A stretch of 9,377 bases of DNA from assembly GCA_024280785.1 (NCBI GenBank), contig JAJRPK010000100.1, forward strand, positions 1-9,377, read 5' to 3'. Position numbers and translations under genes: made by a program. Origin of the DNA: Gammaproteobacteria bacterium. GTDB lineage: Bacteria; Pseudomonadota; Gammaproteobacteria; Pseudomonadales; UBA7434. The first letter of the stretch is position 1. Each line of letters opens with the position of its first letter. Of the stretch, positions 1 to 5,916 are shown one piece after another. The notes beneath the pieces were generated by a model, which saw only the letters and a list, made by a program, of their open reading frames with translations, made no database searches and was not told the DNA's origin.

Positions 1-1
1 A

Positions 2-403
2 ATTGCCGTCCACTCCGCCCGTGCAGGTTACGCTCCCGATGGTTTATACGGCGATGCTGATGCGGCATCTGATCGCAGTATGAAAATTGTCGCCTCCGAT
101 CAGGCTATGCATACGCAAAATCACCCATTAATTCGTCGGCATACTGAAACGGGAATCGAAGCATTGTTCGGTTGTTTGGGCTATGTGATTGGTATTGAAG
201 GTATGGATGATAATGAAGGTGTCGATTTGTTGTTAGAACTCTATGAATGGCAAACAAAACCGGAGTTTCAATACACTCATCAGTGGGATTCACAGATGTT
301 AGTTATGTGGGATAACCGTTCGGTTTTACACCGTGCAACAGGAGGCTATGAAGGTTATGACCGAATTCTGCATAGAACGACGATTGCTGATAATTCTGTT
401 TAA
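2..403 (+). CDS. TauD/TfdA-family Fe(II)/2-oxoglutarate dioxygenase, C-terminal part (5' end outside window)
   Basis: The open frame runs in from the left edge and ends at TAA 401-403, giving 133 visible residues. An internal ATG at 80 is not the start, because family-like sequence continues upstream of it. Seen: HPLIRRHTETG at residues 41-51, then WDNRSVLHRA and RILHRTTI near the end. Family knowledge: this is the TauD C-terminal pattern. H110 corresponds to the distal iron-binding His, and R121 and R125, 11 and 15 residues later, fit the 2-oxoglutarate-binding arginines. The proximal HxD motif lies upstream of the window. Enzymes of this family hydroxylate small molecules such as taurine, alkyl sulfates or aryloxy acids, using O2 and 2-oxoglutarate in the cytoplasm. 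The substrate cannot be decided from this part. No terminator-like hairpin directly follows the stop. Confidence 0.9.
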   Translation: MAVHSARAGYAPDGLYGDADAASDRSMKIVASDQAMHTQNHPLIRRHTETGIEALFGCLGYVIGIEGMDDNEGVDLLLELYEWQTKPEFQYTHQWDSQMLVMWDNRSVLHRATGGYEGYDRILHRTTIADNSV

Positions 404-759
404 CGGATTAGACGTTTATGCTCAAAATAGACAGTAAAAAAAGTTCGCTATAAAACAAGACGGAAAAATAAAAAACTGATTGCATCTCTCGTCAAAAAGA
501 CTACTCTGAAAAGCCTGTTTTATGATTGGTAAAATCAGACTTACTACCTGGGCACTTGAAAAGACTCCCCTTTATTTCAAGACACACATAAATATATCCC
601 TATAGTTCGACGCTGGCATCCCTGCCAGCAATGGTCTTGAAATAAAGGGGAGTCTTTTCAAGTGCCTTACTAGTCTACGGTTGGACTTGCGCTATAGAGC
701 TAACATAGACTTTATGTAGAGCTCATGCAGAACTTATATCTTAAGTAACAGGAATTTTT
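404..759. other. Gene-free stretch containing a MITE-like element
   Basis: This 356-bp gap lies between the dioxygenase stop and yaeQ. The first part (404-550) is AT-rich with no convincing gene, RNA or strong terminator. The middle (551-666) is the inverted-repeat element listed separately. The last part (667-759) should hold the yaeQ promoter. A weak -35-like TTGGAC lies at 681-686, but the matching -10 is poor. Two copies of TAGAGCT (695-701 and 717-723) lie 22 bp apart there. Confidence 0.7.
551..666. mobile_element. MITE-like element with perfect 33-bp terminal inverted repeats
   Basis: Seen: the left arm 551-583 starts ggcacttgaaaagactcccc, and 634-666 is its exact reverse complement over all 33 bases. 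Between them lies a 50-bp core with a second, smaller hairpin: gctggca at 612-618 and tgccagc at 623-629 around a 4-base loop. The element is 116 bp long and has no room for a transposase. CTTACTA occurs at 540-546 and again at 666-672, a possible target duplication, but the left copy stands 4 bases off the repeat end, so the exact boundary is uncertain. Inference: a non-autonomous insertion mobilised in trans, or a genome-wide palindromic repeat. In RNA the long stem could also end or stabilise transcripts on either strand. I do not assign it to a named IS family. Confidence 0.75.
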
Positions 760-1308
760 GTGGCGATCAAACCTACCATTTACAAATTGCGGATTTCTTT
801 ATCGGATTTAAATCGTGATTATTACGACACCTTAAATTTAACGTTGGCTCAGCACCCTTCTGAAACATTAGAACGAATGATGGTACGCACGCTGGCTTTT
901 TGTATCAATGCACAAGAGTCGCTTGAGTTTAGCAAGGGGCTAAGTGCGGTGGAAGAACCCGATATTTGGGCGCGAAGCTTGGACGGCAATACTACATTGT
1001 GGATTGATGTGGGCGAGCCTGCTACCGATAGGATTAAAAAAGCGACGAGGATGGCCAAGGTTGTAAGAGTCTACAGTTTTAACACTAAGGCCAACGTTTG
1101 GTGGGCGCAAGGCGAAGATAAAATAAAATCATTGTCGGCGTCGATTTATCAGTTTCAATGGCAGAGCATACAAGCGCTGGCGGCATTGGTTCAGCGAACT
1201 ATGGATATCTCGGTGACGATAACCGGTAACTCTGCTTATGTAGCAACGGAACAGGGCGAATGCGAAGTGTCTTGGAGTGTATTACAGGACGCTTCAGCAA
1301 CCTCTTAA
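760..1308 (+). CDS. yaeQ: YaeQ family protein
   Basis: The protein has 182 residues, almost the length of E. coli YaeQ (181), and is recognisable throughout: MAIKPTIYKL at the start, LAQHPSETLERMMVRTLAF in the middle, and WIDVGEP near residue 81. The start is GTG at 760, with AGGA at 750-753 just upstream. Family knowledge: YaeQ proteins have a fold related to PD-(D/E)XK nucleases, but no accepted biochemical role. An old report linked E. coli YaeQ to compensation for loss of RfaH and was later questioned. Acidic and lysine residues in EEPDIW (65-70), WIDVGEP (81-87) and KKA (93-95) sit where a degenerate nuclease-like site could lie; this is inference. No signal peptide or membrane segment is visible, so it is likely cytoplasmic. 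arfB follows 48 bp downstream, the same order as yaeQ-yaeJ in E. coli. Confidence 0.93.
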   Translation: MAIKPTIYKLRISLSDLNRDYYDTLNLTLAQHPSETLERMMVRTLAFCINAQESLEFSKGLSAVEEPDIWARSLDGNTTLWIDVGEPATDRIKKATRMAKVVRVYSFNTKANVWWAQGEDKIKSLSASIYQFQWQSIQALAALVQRTMDISVTITGNSAYVATEQGECEVSWSVLQDASATS

Positions 1309-1356
1309 TGACATTTAAATTAATACTTACTGCGTAAAAATTTGGGTTCGGCTTCG

Positions 1357-1770
1357 ATGTTACAAATTTCCCTTAGCGTATTAATCCCCGATGACGCGAT
1401 TGAACTCTCGGCTATTCGTGCGCAGGGAGCAGGGGGGCAAAATGTCAACAAAGTGTCATCGGCCATTCATTTGCGGTTTGATATTCGGGCGTCGTCATTG
1501 CCAGACTTTTATAAAAGCGAGCTGCTCAAGTTGCGTGATCGGCGGATAAGCAAAGAGGGCGTTATTGTTATAAAGGCGCAGCAGTACCGAACACAAGAGA
1601 AAAATAGAGCGGCGGCGTTAGAGAGGTTGCAGTTGTTGATTAAAGGCGTTGCTGTGGTTAAGAAAGCGCGGCGTGTGACTAAGCCTAGTAAGGGTGCGAA
1701 GAAAAAGAGGATGGATAGCAAGACTTTGAGGGGTAGGACTAAGGCGTTGCGGGGGCGGGTGGAAGATTGA
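1357..1770 (+). CDS. arfB: Alternative ribosome-rescue factor / peptidyl-tRNA hydrolase ArfB (YaeJ)
   Basis: ArfB frees stalled ribosomes on non-stop mRNA by entering the empty mRNA channel with its basic tail and hydrolysing peptidyl-tRNA with its GGQ loop. Seen: IRAQGAGGQNVNK with GGQ at residues 26-28, followed by SSAIHLRFDIRASSLP and GVIVIKAQQYRTQ, all typical of the family. The last 30 or so residues are rich in Lys and Arg (KKARR, KGAKKKR, LRGRTKALRGR), matching the tail that binds the ribosome. The ATG at 1357 gives 137 residues (E. coli 140) and places GGQ at the same position as in E. coli. A TTG 15 bases upstream is in frame but adds non-conserved residues. No strong ribosome binding site precedes the ATG. 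It probably lies in one operon with yaeQ. Its stop codon TGA overlaps the next gene's ATG. Confidence 0.95.
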   Translation: MLQISLSVLIPDDAIELSAIRAQGAGGQNVNKVSSAIHLRFDIRASSLPDFYKSELLKLRDRRISKEGVIVIKAQQYRTQEKNRAAALERLQLLIKGVAVVKKARRVTKPSKGAKKKRMDSKTLRGRTKALRGRVED

Positions 1771-3029
1771 TGGAGTTGTTGGATGCCAAAAATACTGTTT
1801 CGACCATAAGCCTAACCTGCTTAATAAGTAGTTTGGTTTTATTTACTGCAGCAAGCACTCATGCGAGCTTTAGCCCAATTGGCATTAGCGGCATTGCTGT
1901 TGACGAGGGCAATTTTGATCCAGGTCCCACACAAGCTGCCGACGATACCTTGTGGATGAGCTACTCGCATGTTGCGATTGCACCGGCTGGGAATAAACAA
2001 ATTGAAACACGCTTAGCCGTCAGTAACGATGCTGGGCTAAGCTGGCAAGACCAGGGGGTGTCGGTGAACACACCCAGCTCCCTGCTCTTTGCTCCACCCA
2101 ATAATATTAACGCCATTGCTCACGAAGTTTCTCGGCTGATTTATAATCCCTATGCCGCTAGTGTCGGGGCCGACCCATGGATACTGCTATGGCATCGCTA
2201 TCTCTCGGTGTACAACGGTGTTACCGATATACGGTTATTCGAGCACGGCTGGATCGGTTTAAAGAGTGGCAGCTCACCGATTTTACTATCCAACGAGCGT
2301 AAACTTTTTACTGGTAACTTGTATAACAGCATCAATAATGGAGACCCATTGGGAGTACCCGAATACCCGCTGGACGTGCTGTACCCCGCGATGCTGGGTA
2401 GCTGCCTGGTATTTTCTGAGCCTGGGCTACTGCCGCAGCCGGATGGCGTTTATATATCCATGTTGTGTAGCGAAGGTATCGACGCAGGAAAAAATATATT
2501 GCTGCGCTGTGATCATGCGATGAATAATTGCGTCTACCGTGGCGAGCTTATTAACAACAGTGAAGCTGCCAGCTTTGGCGCCTTCGACGGTTTCTCGGGT
2601 TCTGAATTAGTTGCAGTTGGCTACAGAAATTATTTAATTGTCACGCCCGTTAGTAACCCTGGCGGTATTTATCGTGGTTGCATAGCCTTCGAAATAACGA
2701 ATTTATCCAATGCCAGCTTAAAACGCAGCAATGGAGTTGCCGAAGCATTGCTGACTTTACCGCCTCAAGGCGACTTTAATGGCGCCTGCGCATACCACGA
2801 GACATTATCCGGCAGTGGCATTATGATGAGTCAGGCATTTATCAGTGAATCGCCAACCTTCAGGTTATTTGCAAGCGGTGTAGCTATTGCTCAATCCGTT
2901 AGCGTCTCAATCCCAGCGACCGGTAGCTTGATTCTAGGGCTGCTATTAATGCTCATTGCGGGCATAAGAAAACGCAGTGCAACGGTAAAAATCGCCGAGG
3001 ACTGGGCTAAAAACAATAACCTGCAATAA
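1770..3029 (+). CDS. Secreted Asp-box (BNR-like) protein with PEP-CTERM-like C-terminal sorting signal
   Basis: The ATG at 1770 shares its A with the arfB stop (TGATG), so translation is probably coupled; an in-frame TTG at 1767 is the alternative. The protein has 419 residues. Seen: a hydrophobic signal peptide (ISLTCLISSLVLFTAAS) with likely cleavage after STHA near residue 32; one Asp-box, SNDAGLSW, at residues 85-92, fitting SxDxGxxW of sialidase-like beta-propellers; several Cys in the mature part (LRCDHAMNNC, GACAY) that could form disulfides in the periplasm or outside. From residue 381 comes SIPATG, a hydrophobic helix (SLILGLLLMLIAG) and RKR. Motif, helix and basic cluster are the layout of PEP-CTERM-type signals, which are processed by exosortase. 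About 13 further residues follow the basic cluster, which is unusual. A glycan-related or surface role is inference. A plain C-terminal membrane anchor is the alternative. Confidence 0.72.
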   Translation: MELLDAKNTVSTISLTCLISSLVLFTAASTHASFSPIGISGIAVDEGNFDPGPTQAADDTLWMSYSHVAIAPAGNKQIETRLAVSNDAGLSWQDQGVSVNTPSSLLFAPPNNINAIAHEVSRLIYNPYAASVGADPWILLWHRYLSVYNGVTDIRLFEHGWIGLKSGSSPILLSNERKLFTGNLYNSINNGDPLGVPEYPLDVLYPAMLGSCLVFSEPGLLPQPDGVYISMLCSEGIDAGKNILLRCDHAMNNCVYRGELINNSEAASFGAFDGFSGSELVAVGYRNYLIVTPVSNPGGIYRGCIAFEITNLSNASLKRSNGVAEALLTLPPQGDFNGACAYHETLSGSGIMMSQAFISESPTFRLFASGVAIAQSVSVSIPATGSLILGLLLMLIAGIRKRSATVKIAEDWAKNNNLQ

Positions 3030-3111
3030 CTAGAAACGTGAGTGTTCTCAACATACCGTACATTTAACTTGATGGTCTTCGCCACGCTTAGCGCGTTGCT
3101 GAATATTATGT

Positions 3112-3136
3112 TATAATTGTACAATATTACGTACAA
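3112..3136 (+). promoter_or_regulatory. Toxin-antitoxin promoter -10 box and TGTACA-type operator
   Basis: Seen: TATAAT at 3112-3117, TGTACA at 3118-3123 and its near copy CGTACA at 3130-3135. The two hexamers are 12 bp apart centre to centre and can also be read as the spaced palindrome TTGTAC-N8-GTACAA. Family knowledge: the YefM-YoeB operator is built from TGTACA motifs at 12-bp spacing, and the antitoxin or complex represses its own promoter. The site overlaps or directly follows the -10 box, so binding should block transcription. No good -35 hexamer is visible. Another CGTACA lies at 3057-3062, further upstream. Confidence 0.6.
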
Positions 3137-3148
3137 AAGGCGGCATCA

Positions 3149-3430
3149 ATGCAACGAATCAACCCAAGTAAAGACATTAAAGCGCTCTCAGATTTTAGAG
3201 CTGGTGTCAGTTCCTATATTAAGCAAGTTAATGACACTAAAAGACCCTTGATAATCACCCAGCATGGAAAGGGTGTTGCCGTCCTTTCAGATGTCCATGA
3301 GTTCGAAGCAATGCAATCTCGACTAGAGCTTCTTGAAGATATTTATAAAGCTGAAGCTCAAATTAATGAAGGCCGTGGATATTCTCACGAAGAGGCTAAA
3401 GCAATAGCCATCAAAGGAATCTCTTCTTGA
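3149..3430 (+). CDS. YefM/Phd-family antitoxin
   Basis: This 93-residue protein has the Phd/YefM layout: an N-terminal DNA-binding domain (INPSKDIKALSDFRAGVSSY, then RPLIITQHGKGVAVLSDVHEFEAM at about residues 32-55) and a charged helical C-terminus (LELLEDIYKAEAQINEGRGY) that would wrap and neutralise the toxin. RPLIITQHGKGVAVL is the most telling stretch. The start ATG has AAAAGG (3135-3140) at good spacing. Its stop overlaps the TTG start of the toxin by four bases, the classic antitoxin-first coupling. Expected role: binds the toxin, represses the shared promoter through the operator just upstream, and is degraded under stress. Pairing with a ParE/RelE-type toxin is common for this family. 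Confidence 0.92.
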   Translation: MQRINPSKDIKALSDFRAGVSSYIKQVNDTKRPLIITQHGKGVAVLSDVHEFEAMQSRLELLEDIYKAEAQINEGRGYSHEEAKAIAIKGISS

Positions 3431-3723
3431 GTGTTATATGGTCTCCGTTAGCAACTGAAAAAATTCGTGATATAGCCTCTTACATTGCATTAGATAATCC
3501 CTCGGCCGCGGAGCAATGGATTGAAAAAATATTCGACGCTGTTAAGCAATTAAATGACTTTCCTGAAAGTGGTCGAATTGTTCCTGAAATTAAACGCAAT
3601 GACATTCGTGAATTAGTTCAAGGAAATTACCGGGTTATTTATAAGGTACAAAATAAGGATATTTTGATTTTGGTCGTTAAAAGTTACCGTCAAATACTGA
3701 GTCCCGATGAATTACAACCATAG
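3427..3723 (+). CDS. RelE/ParE-superfamily toxin
   Basis: This 98-residue protein shows the compact ParE-like pattern: VIWSPLATEKIRDIASYIA at the start, a helix with DNPSAAEQWIEKIFDAV, FPESGR at residues 45-50, IREL at 60-63 and GNYRVIYKV at 66-74. It ends in a strand with R88. Spacing and FPESGR...NYRVIY match ParE-type members better than the RNase RelE types, but whether this copy poisons gyrase or cuts mRNA cannot be settled from sequence. The start is TTG at 3427, chosen because AAAGGA at 3413-3418 sits 8 bases upstream and no ATG fits. It overlaps the antitoxin stop (TTGA). Its last 17 bases overlap the start of the amidohydrolase gene. Length is full for the family, with no sign of inactivation. 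Confidence 0.9.
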   Translation: MSVIWSPLATEKIRDIASYIALDNPSAAEQWIEKIFDAVKQLNDFPESGRIVPEIKRNDIRELVQGNYRVIYKVQNKDILILVVKSYRQILSPDELQP

Positions 3724-4510
3724 CGCAGCAAAGCAAAAAAGCCCTAAGGCATTCATTTTTAATAACATTAAAGTTTTCGATTCGCATTTTCATATTATTG
3801 ATCGCCGTTTTCCATTAGTCGCTAATCAGGGTTTTCTGCCCGATACTTTTATTAGTAGTGATTATTTAGATCAAATGCATGGCTATCAATTGTGCGGCGG
3901 CGCAATCGTGTCGGGGTCGTTTCAGGCTTACGACCAAAGTTATCTTATCGATGCATTGGCAACACTGGGGCCATCTTTTGTGGGCGTGACTCAGCTACCT
4001 ATGAACGTTAGCGATCAAGAAATATTAGATCTCAATAAGGCGGGCGTTCGGGCATTACGCTTTAATTTAAAGCGCGGAGGTTCAGAAGATATTCAACATC
4101 TGGATCAGCTCGCTAGGCGAGTTCACGAAGTTGCCGCTTGGCATGTTGAATTGTACATAGACTCTCGTGATCTTGACGATCTTTATTCAACCTTAGTCTG
4201 TTTACCAGCGGTGAGTATCGATCACCTGGGCTTGTCAAAGGGTGGATTTAATACACTGTTAAAGCTTGCCGAACAAGGTGTTCGAGTAAAGGCGACGGGT
4301 TTTGGACGGGTGGACTTTGATGTGCGCACAGCACTAATCGCTTTGTCTTCAGCTAATCCTAAGGCTTTAATGTTTGGTACCGATTTGCCCTCGACTAGAG
4401 CTCCTAGACCTTTTGAACATAACGATGTTGAACTGATCATCGATGCATTAGGGGAGGATCAGGCTAATCGGGTCTTTTGTGAAAACGCGCTTGATTTTTA
4501 TCGTTGCTGA
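3707..4510 (+). CDS. LigI-like amidohydrolase (TIM-barrel metal-dependent hydrolase, PF04909 type)
   Basis: The protein has 267 residues. Seen, in order: VFDSHFHI with the HxH pair H27/H29 at the end of strand 1; AGVRALRFNLKRGG at about 112-125; WHVELYID at 145-152; SIDHLG with H173; and GTDLPSTR with D226. This order (HxH, AGVR-RFN, WHV, DH-G, GTD-P) is that of 2-pyrone-4,6-dicarboxylate lactonase LigI and related family 2 amidohydrolases, which open lactones or hydrolyse small cyclic compounds in the cytoplasm, sometimes without bound metal. The substrate is unknown. The ATG at 3707 lies inside the toxin gene, and no later start keeps the HxH region, so the 17-base overlap is probably real and translation may be coupled to the toxin. 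A weak ribosome binding site precedes it. Downstream it converges on the phosphotransferase gene. Confidence 0.85.
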   Translation: MNYNHSAAKQKSPKAFIFNNIKVFDSHFHIIDRRFPLVANQGFLPDTFISSDYLDQMHGYQLCGGAIVSGSFQAYDQSYLIDALATLGPSFVGVTQLPMNVSDQEILDLNKAGVRALRFNLKRGGSEDIQHLDQLARRVHEVAAWHVELYIDSRDLDDLYSTLVCLPAVSIDHLGLSKGGFNTLLKLAEQGVRVKATGFGRVDFDVRTALIALSSANPKALMFGTDLPSTRAPRPFEHNDVELIIDALGEDQANRVFCENALDFYRC

Positions 4511-4567
4511 TTTTACCCGTGCAACAGCAACTAATTTCCGATGGGCTTCTTAATATAAGTTTGTGGC

Positions 4568-4593
4568 ATTGACGGGAGCGAACCCCCATCAAT
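4568..4593 (-). terminator. Hairpin with UUCG loop, candidate 3'-end structure of the phosphotransferase transcript
   Basis: Read on the - strand, an 11-bp stem (9 Watson-Crick pairs and 2 G-U) closes a TTCG loop: ATTGATGGGGG pairs with CTCCCGTCAAT. On the + strand the two wobble pairs become mismatches, so the structure favours the - strand transcript. It lies 56 bases past the stop of the phosphotransferase gene. No run of T follows, so rho-independent termination is uncertain; RNA end protection is an alternative. Confidence 0.45.
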
Positions 4594-4648
4594 ATTTGTA
4601 GCTAAATTTATTTCGATTTCACTTCGATTTTATTTCGGTATGGCCAAG

Positions 4649-5746
4649 CTATTCTGGTGGAGGAATCTCTAACAGTTCAGCTAGAATTTGAGTGACGGTA
4701 TTGTTGCGTTCTAGTGCTTCACCTAGTTCGGCAGGAAACGTCCCCAAAGATACTTGCTGCTGCATAATACGAATCATTACACAGGCAAATCTAAATCCAG
4801 CAAATACTTGATAGTATTTAAGGTGCTTTACTTTTGACCCTGTACATTGCTCGTAATAGGCAACGGTTTCTTCGTCCGAAGGCAAACCCTCGGGGCGCTC
4901 GCAGACCAATTCCGGGTTGCCTTGGCCTCTTTGCAATGTCCAGTCGACAAATAACCACCAAGCTAAATCGGCTTCGGGGTTACCAATGGCGATCATTTCC
5001 CAATCGAGTACGGCGCGAACGTCAGTTCCGTCGAACATAACATTGCCGAAACGAGAATCCCCCCAGATAATACCGTCGGGCTCGTCTGTTGGCATGTTGT
5101 CTTTAAGCCACTGAAGGGTATGCTCGGCAACCGGTTGTGGTTCACCTCTTGCGGCCCAAAGAAAATATTCTTCATAGTAATGTAGATGCTGGGCAATGGC
5201 CGATTGTGATTTATCGGGCCATTCCAGAAATCCCAAACCCGCCTGCCGATAATCCAGCTGGTGAAGTTCGGCCATTTTCTTGATGCCGTTTTTCCACATC
5301 GCGCCACGTTCTGCCGGTGTAGCATCAACGATAAAACCCTCGGTGGGATACGGGGGGTTATCGGCAGGTACCTTGCCTTCCAAATAATCCATGACATAAA
5401 ATGTTTCGCCTAAAATGGATGTGTCGTATTCTTTCCACAAGCATATGGGCACAGGAATATCAGTGTTCTCCTCTAGCGCTTTCATGACATCAAATTGCTG
5501 GGGGATATCGTAAAAAGGAAATACCGGAAATCCCGTGGGGCTGATTCGCAAAACGATTTTTCGCTCGTGTTTTTTCCCATCTTCTTGATAACTCAAAGTG
5601 GCTAGTATCGTGTCGTTAGAAAAACCTGAACCTTGTGGACGCTTGGTGTCGCTAAGATTGACCGAGCTGGCGTTTGGCAAGCGTTGTTGAAACCACGCCT
5701 CCAGTTTGCCAATAGATTCCGTTAATGTTTCATCAACTTGTGTCAT
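4649..5746 (-). CDS. Phosphotransferase (APH / ACAD10-like kinase fold)
   Basis: The protein has 365 residues with the aminoglycoside-phosphotransferase/choline-kinase fold. Seen: a glycine-rich N-lobe segment RPQGSGFSNDT at 36-46; KIVLRISP at 63-70; the hinge-like FYVMDYLEG at 116-124; the catalytic loop WGDSRFGNVMF at 228-238 (D230 and N235 of the GDxxxxN motif); and the metal-binding LDWE at 247-250 (D248). The usual HGD is WGD here, a form I associate with the ACAD10-like subfamily rather than with antibiotic-resistance enzymes. The substrate is unknown; family relatives near acyl-CoA dehydrogenases suggest small hydroxylated compounds, so a resistance role should not be assumed. The ATG at 5744-5746 is preceded by GGGAA about 7 bases upstream. 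No signal peptide. It stands downstream of rnfE on the same strand but seems to have its own -10-like box. Confidence 0.88.
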   Translation of the reverse strand: MTQVDETLTESIGKLEAWFQQRLPNASSVNLSDTKRPQGSGFSNDTILATLSYQEDGKKHERKIVLRISPTGFPVFPFYDIPQQFDVMKALEENTDIPVPICLWKEYDTSILGETFYVMDYLEGKVPADNPPYPTEGFIVDATPAERGAMWKNGIKKMAELHQLDYRQAGLGFLEWPDKSQSAIAQHLHYYEEYFLWAARGEPQPVAEHTLQWLKDNMPTDEPDGIIWGDSRFGNVMFDGTDVRAVLDWEMIAIGNPEADLAWWLFVDWTLQRGQGNPELVCERPEGLPSDEETVAYYEQCTGSKVKHLKYYQVFAGFRFACVMIRIMQQQVSLGTFPAELGEALERNNTVTQILAELLEIPPPE

Positions 5747-5766
5747 ATTAATTCCCGCTGAAGTGA

Positions 5767-5772
5767 ATTATA
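5767..5772 (-). promoter_or_regulatory. Candidate -10 box for the phosphotransferase gene
   Basis: The - strand reads TATAAT here, about 20 bases before the ATG, leaving a short leader that just includes the GGGAA ribosome binding site. No good -35 hexamer is present at 16-18 bp, so the promoter may need an activator, or the match may be chance in AT-rich DNA. Confidence 0.35.
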
Positions 5773-5827
5773 AAGATGACTCGGGCCGGTTTTGTGTCGT
5801 TAGCCCTGTCTTTGTAATACTGATTAA

Positions 5828-5847
5828 GGCATTTGAAAAGAAGCCCC
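5828..5847 (+). repeat. Degenerate copy of the MITE-like element's terminal repeat
   Basis: The sequence ggcatttgaaaagaagcccc matches the first 20 bases of the 551-583 arm (ggcacttgaaaagactcccc) at 17 of 20 positions, then diverges. No partner in the opposite orientation is visible nearby, so it is a solo or decayed end. It sits in the 161-bp gap between rnfE and the phosphotransferase gene. Confidence 0.6.
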
Positions 5848-5884
5848 GGTAGCAACTACTCTGTAAACATTTTCTCTACTTAAG

Positions 5885-5916
5885 ATCGCCTCTAACTAAT
5901 ATCGCCGCTAGCTAAT
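5885..5916. repeat. Tandem duplication of 16 bp across the rnfE stop codon
   Basis: Unit 1, atcgcctctaactaat (5885-5900), and unit 2, atcgccgctagctaat (5901-5916), are adjacent and agree at 14 of 16 positions. Unit 2 contains the rnfE stop (CTA on +, 5908-5910), and unit 1 repeats an Ile-Ser-stop-like ending just after it. This looks like a local slippage duplication after the reading frame's end. Confidence 0.6.

Noticed and set aside
499..507. actactctg-like words shared between 404-550 and the 5847-5880 region.
   Set aside because: About nine bases only, with no extended similarity; not enough to call a repeat.
2266..2523. Open frame within the Asp-box protein gene in another frame.
   Set aside because: It lies wholly inside a better-supported gene and has no recognisable features or ribosome binding site.
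4503..4531. Inverted repeat GTTGCTG/CAGCAAC at the amidohydrolase stop as a terminator.
   Set aside because: Short stem, 15-base loop and no T run after it; too weak to list.
4543..4551. gggcttctt looks like the reverse complement of part of the 5828-5847 repeat, as if the phosphotransferase gene were flanked by inverted ends.
   Set aside because: Only 9 bases match and the orientation is wrong for bracketing ends; likely chance.
4563..4593. GGGGGTTCG with a CCC arm on the - strand resembles a tRNA T-arm, suggesting a tRNA remnant or attachment site.
   Set aside because: The loop lacks the invariant A of a TTCRANY loop, and no acceptor, anticodon or D-arm sequence is seen nearby.
4649..5746. 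Aminoglycoside resistance gene.
   Set aside because: The fold is shared, but WGD in place of HGD and the overall pattern fit the ACAD10-like branch; nothing points to drug modification.
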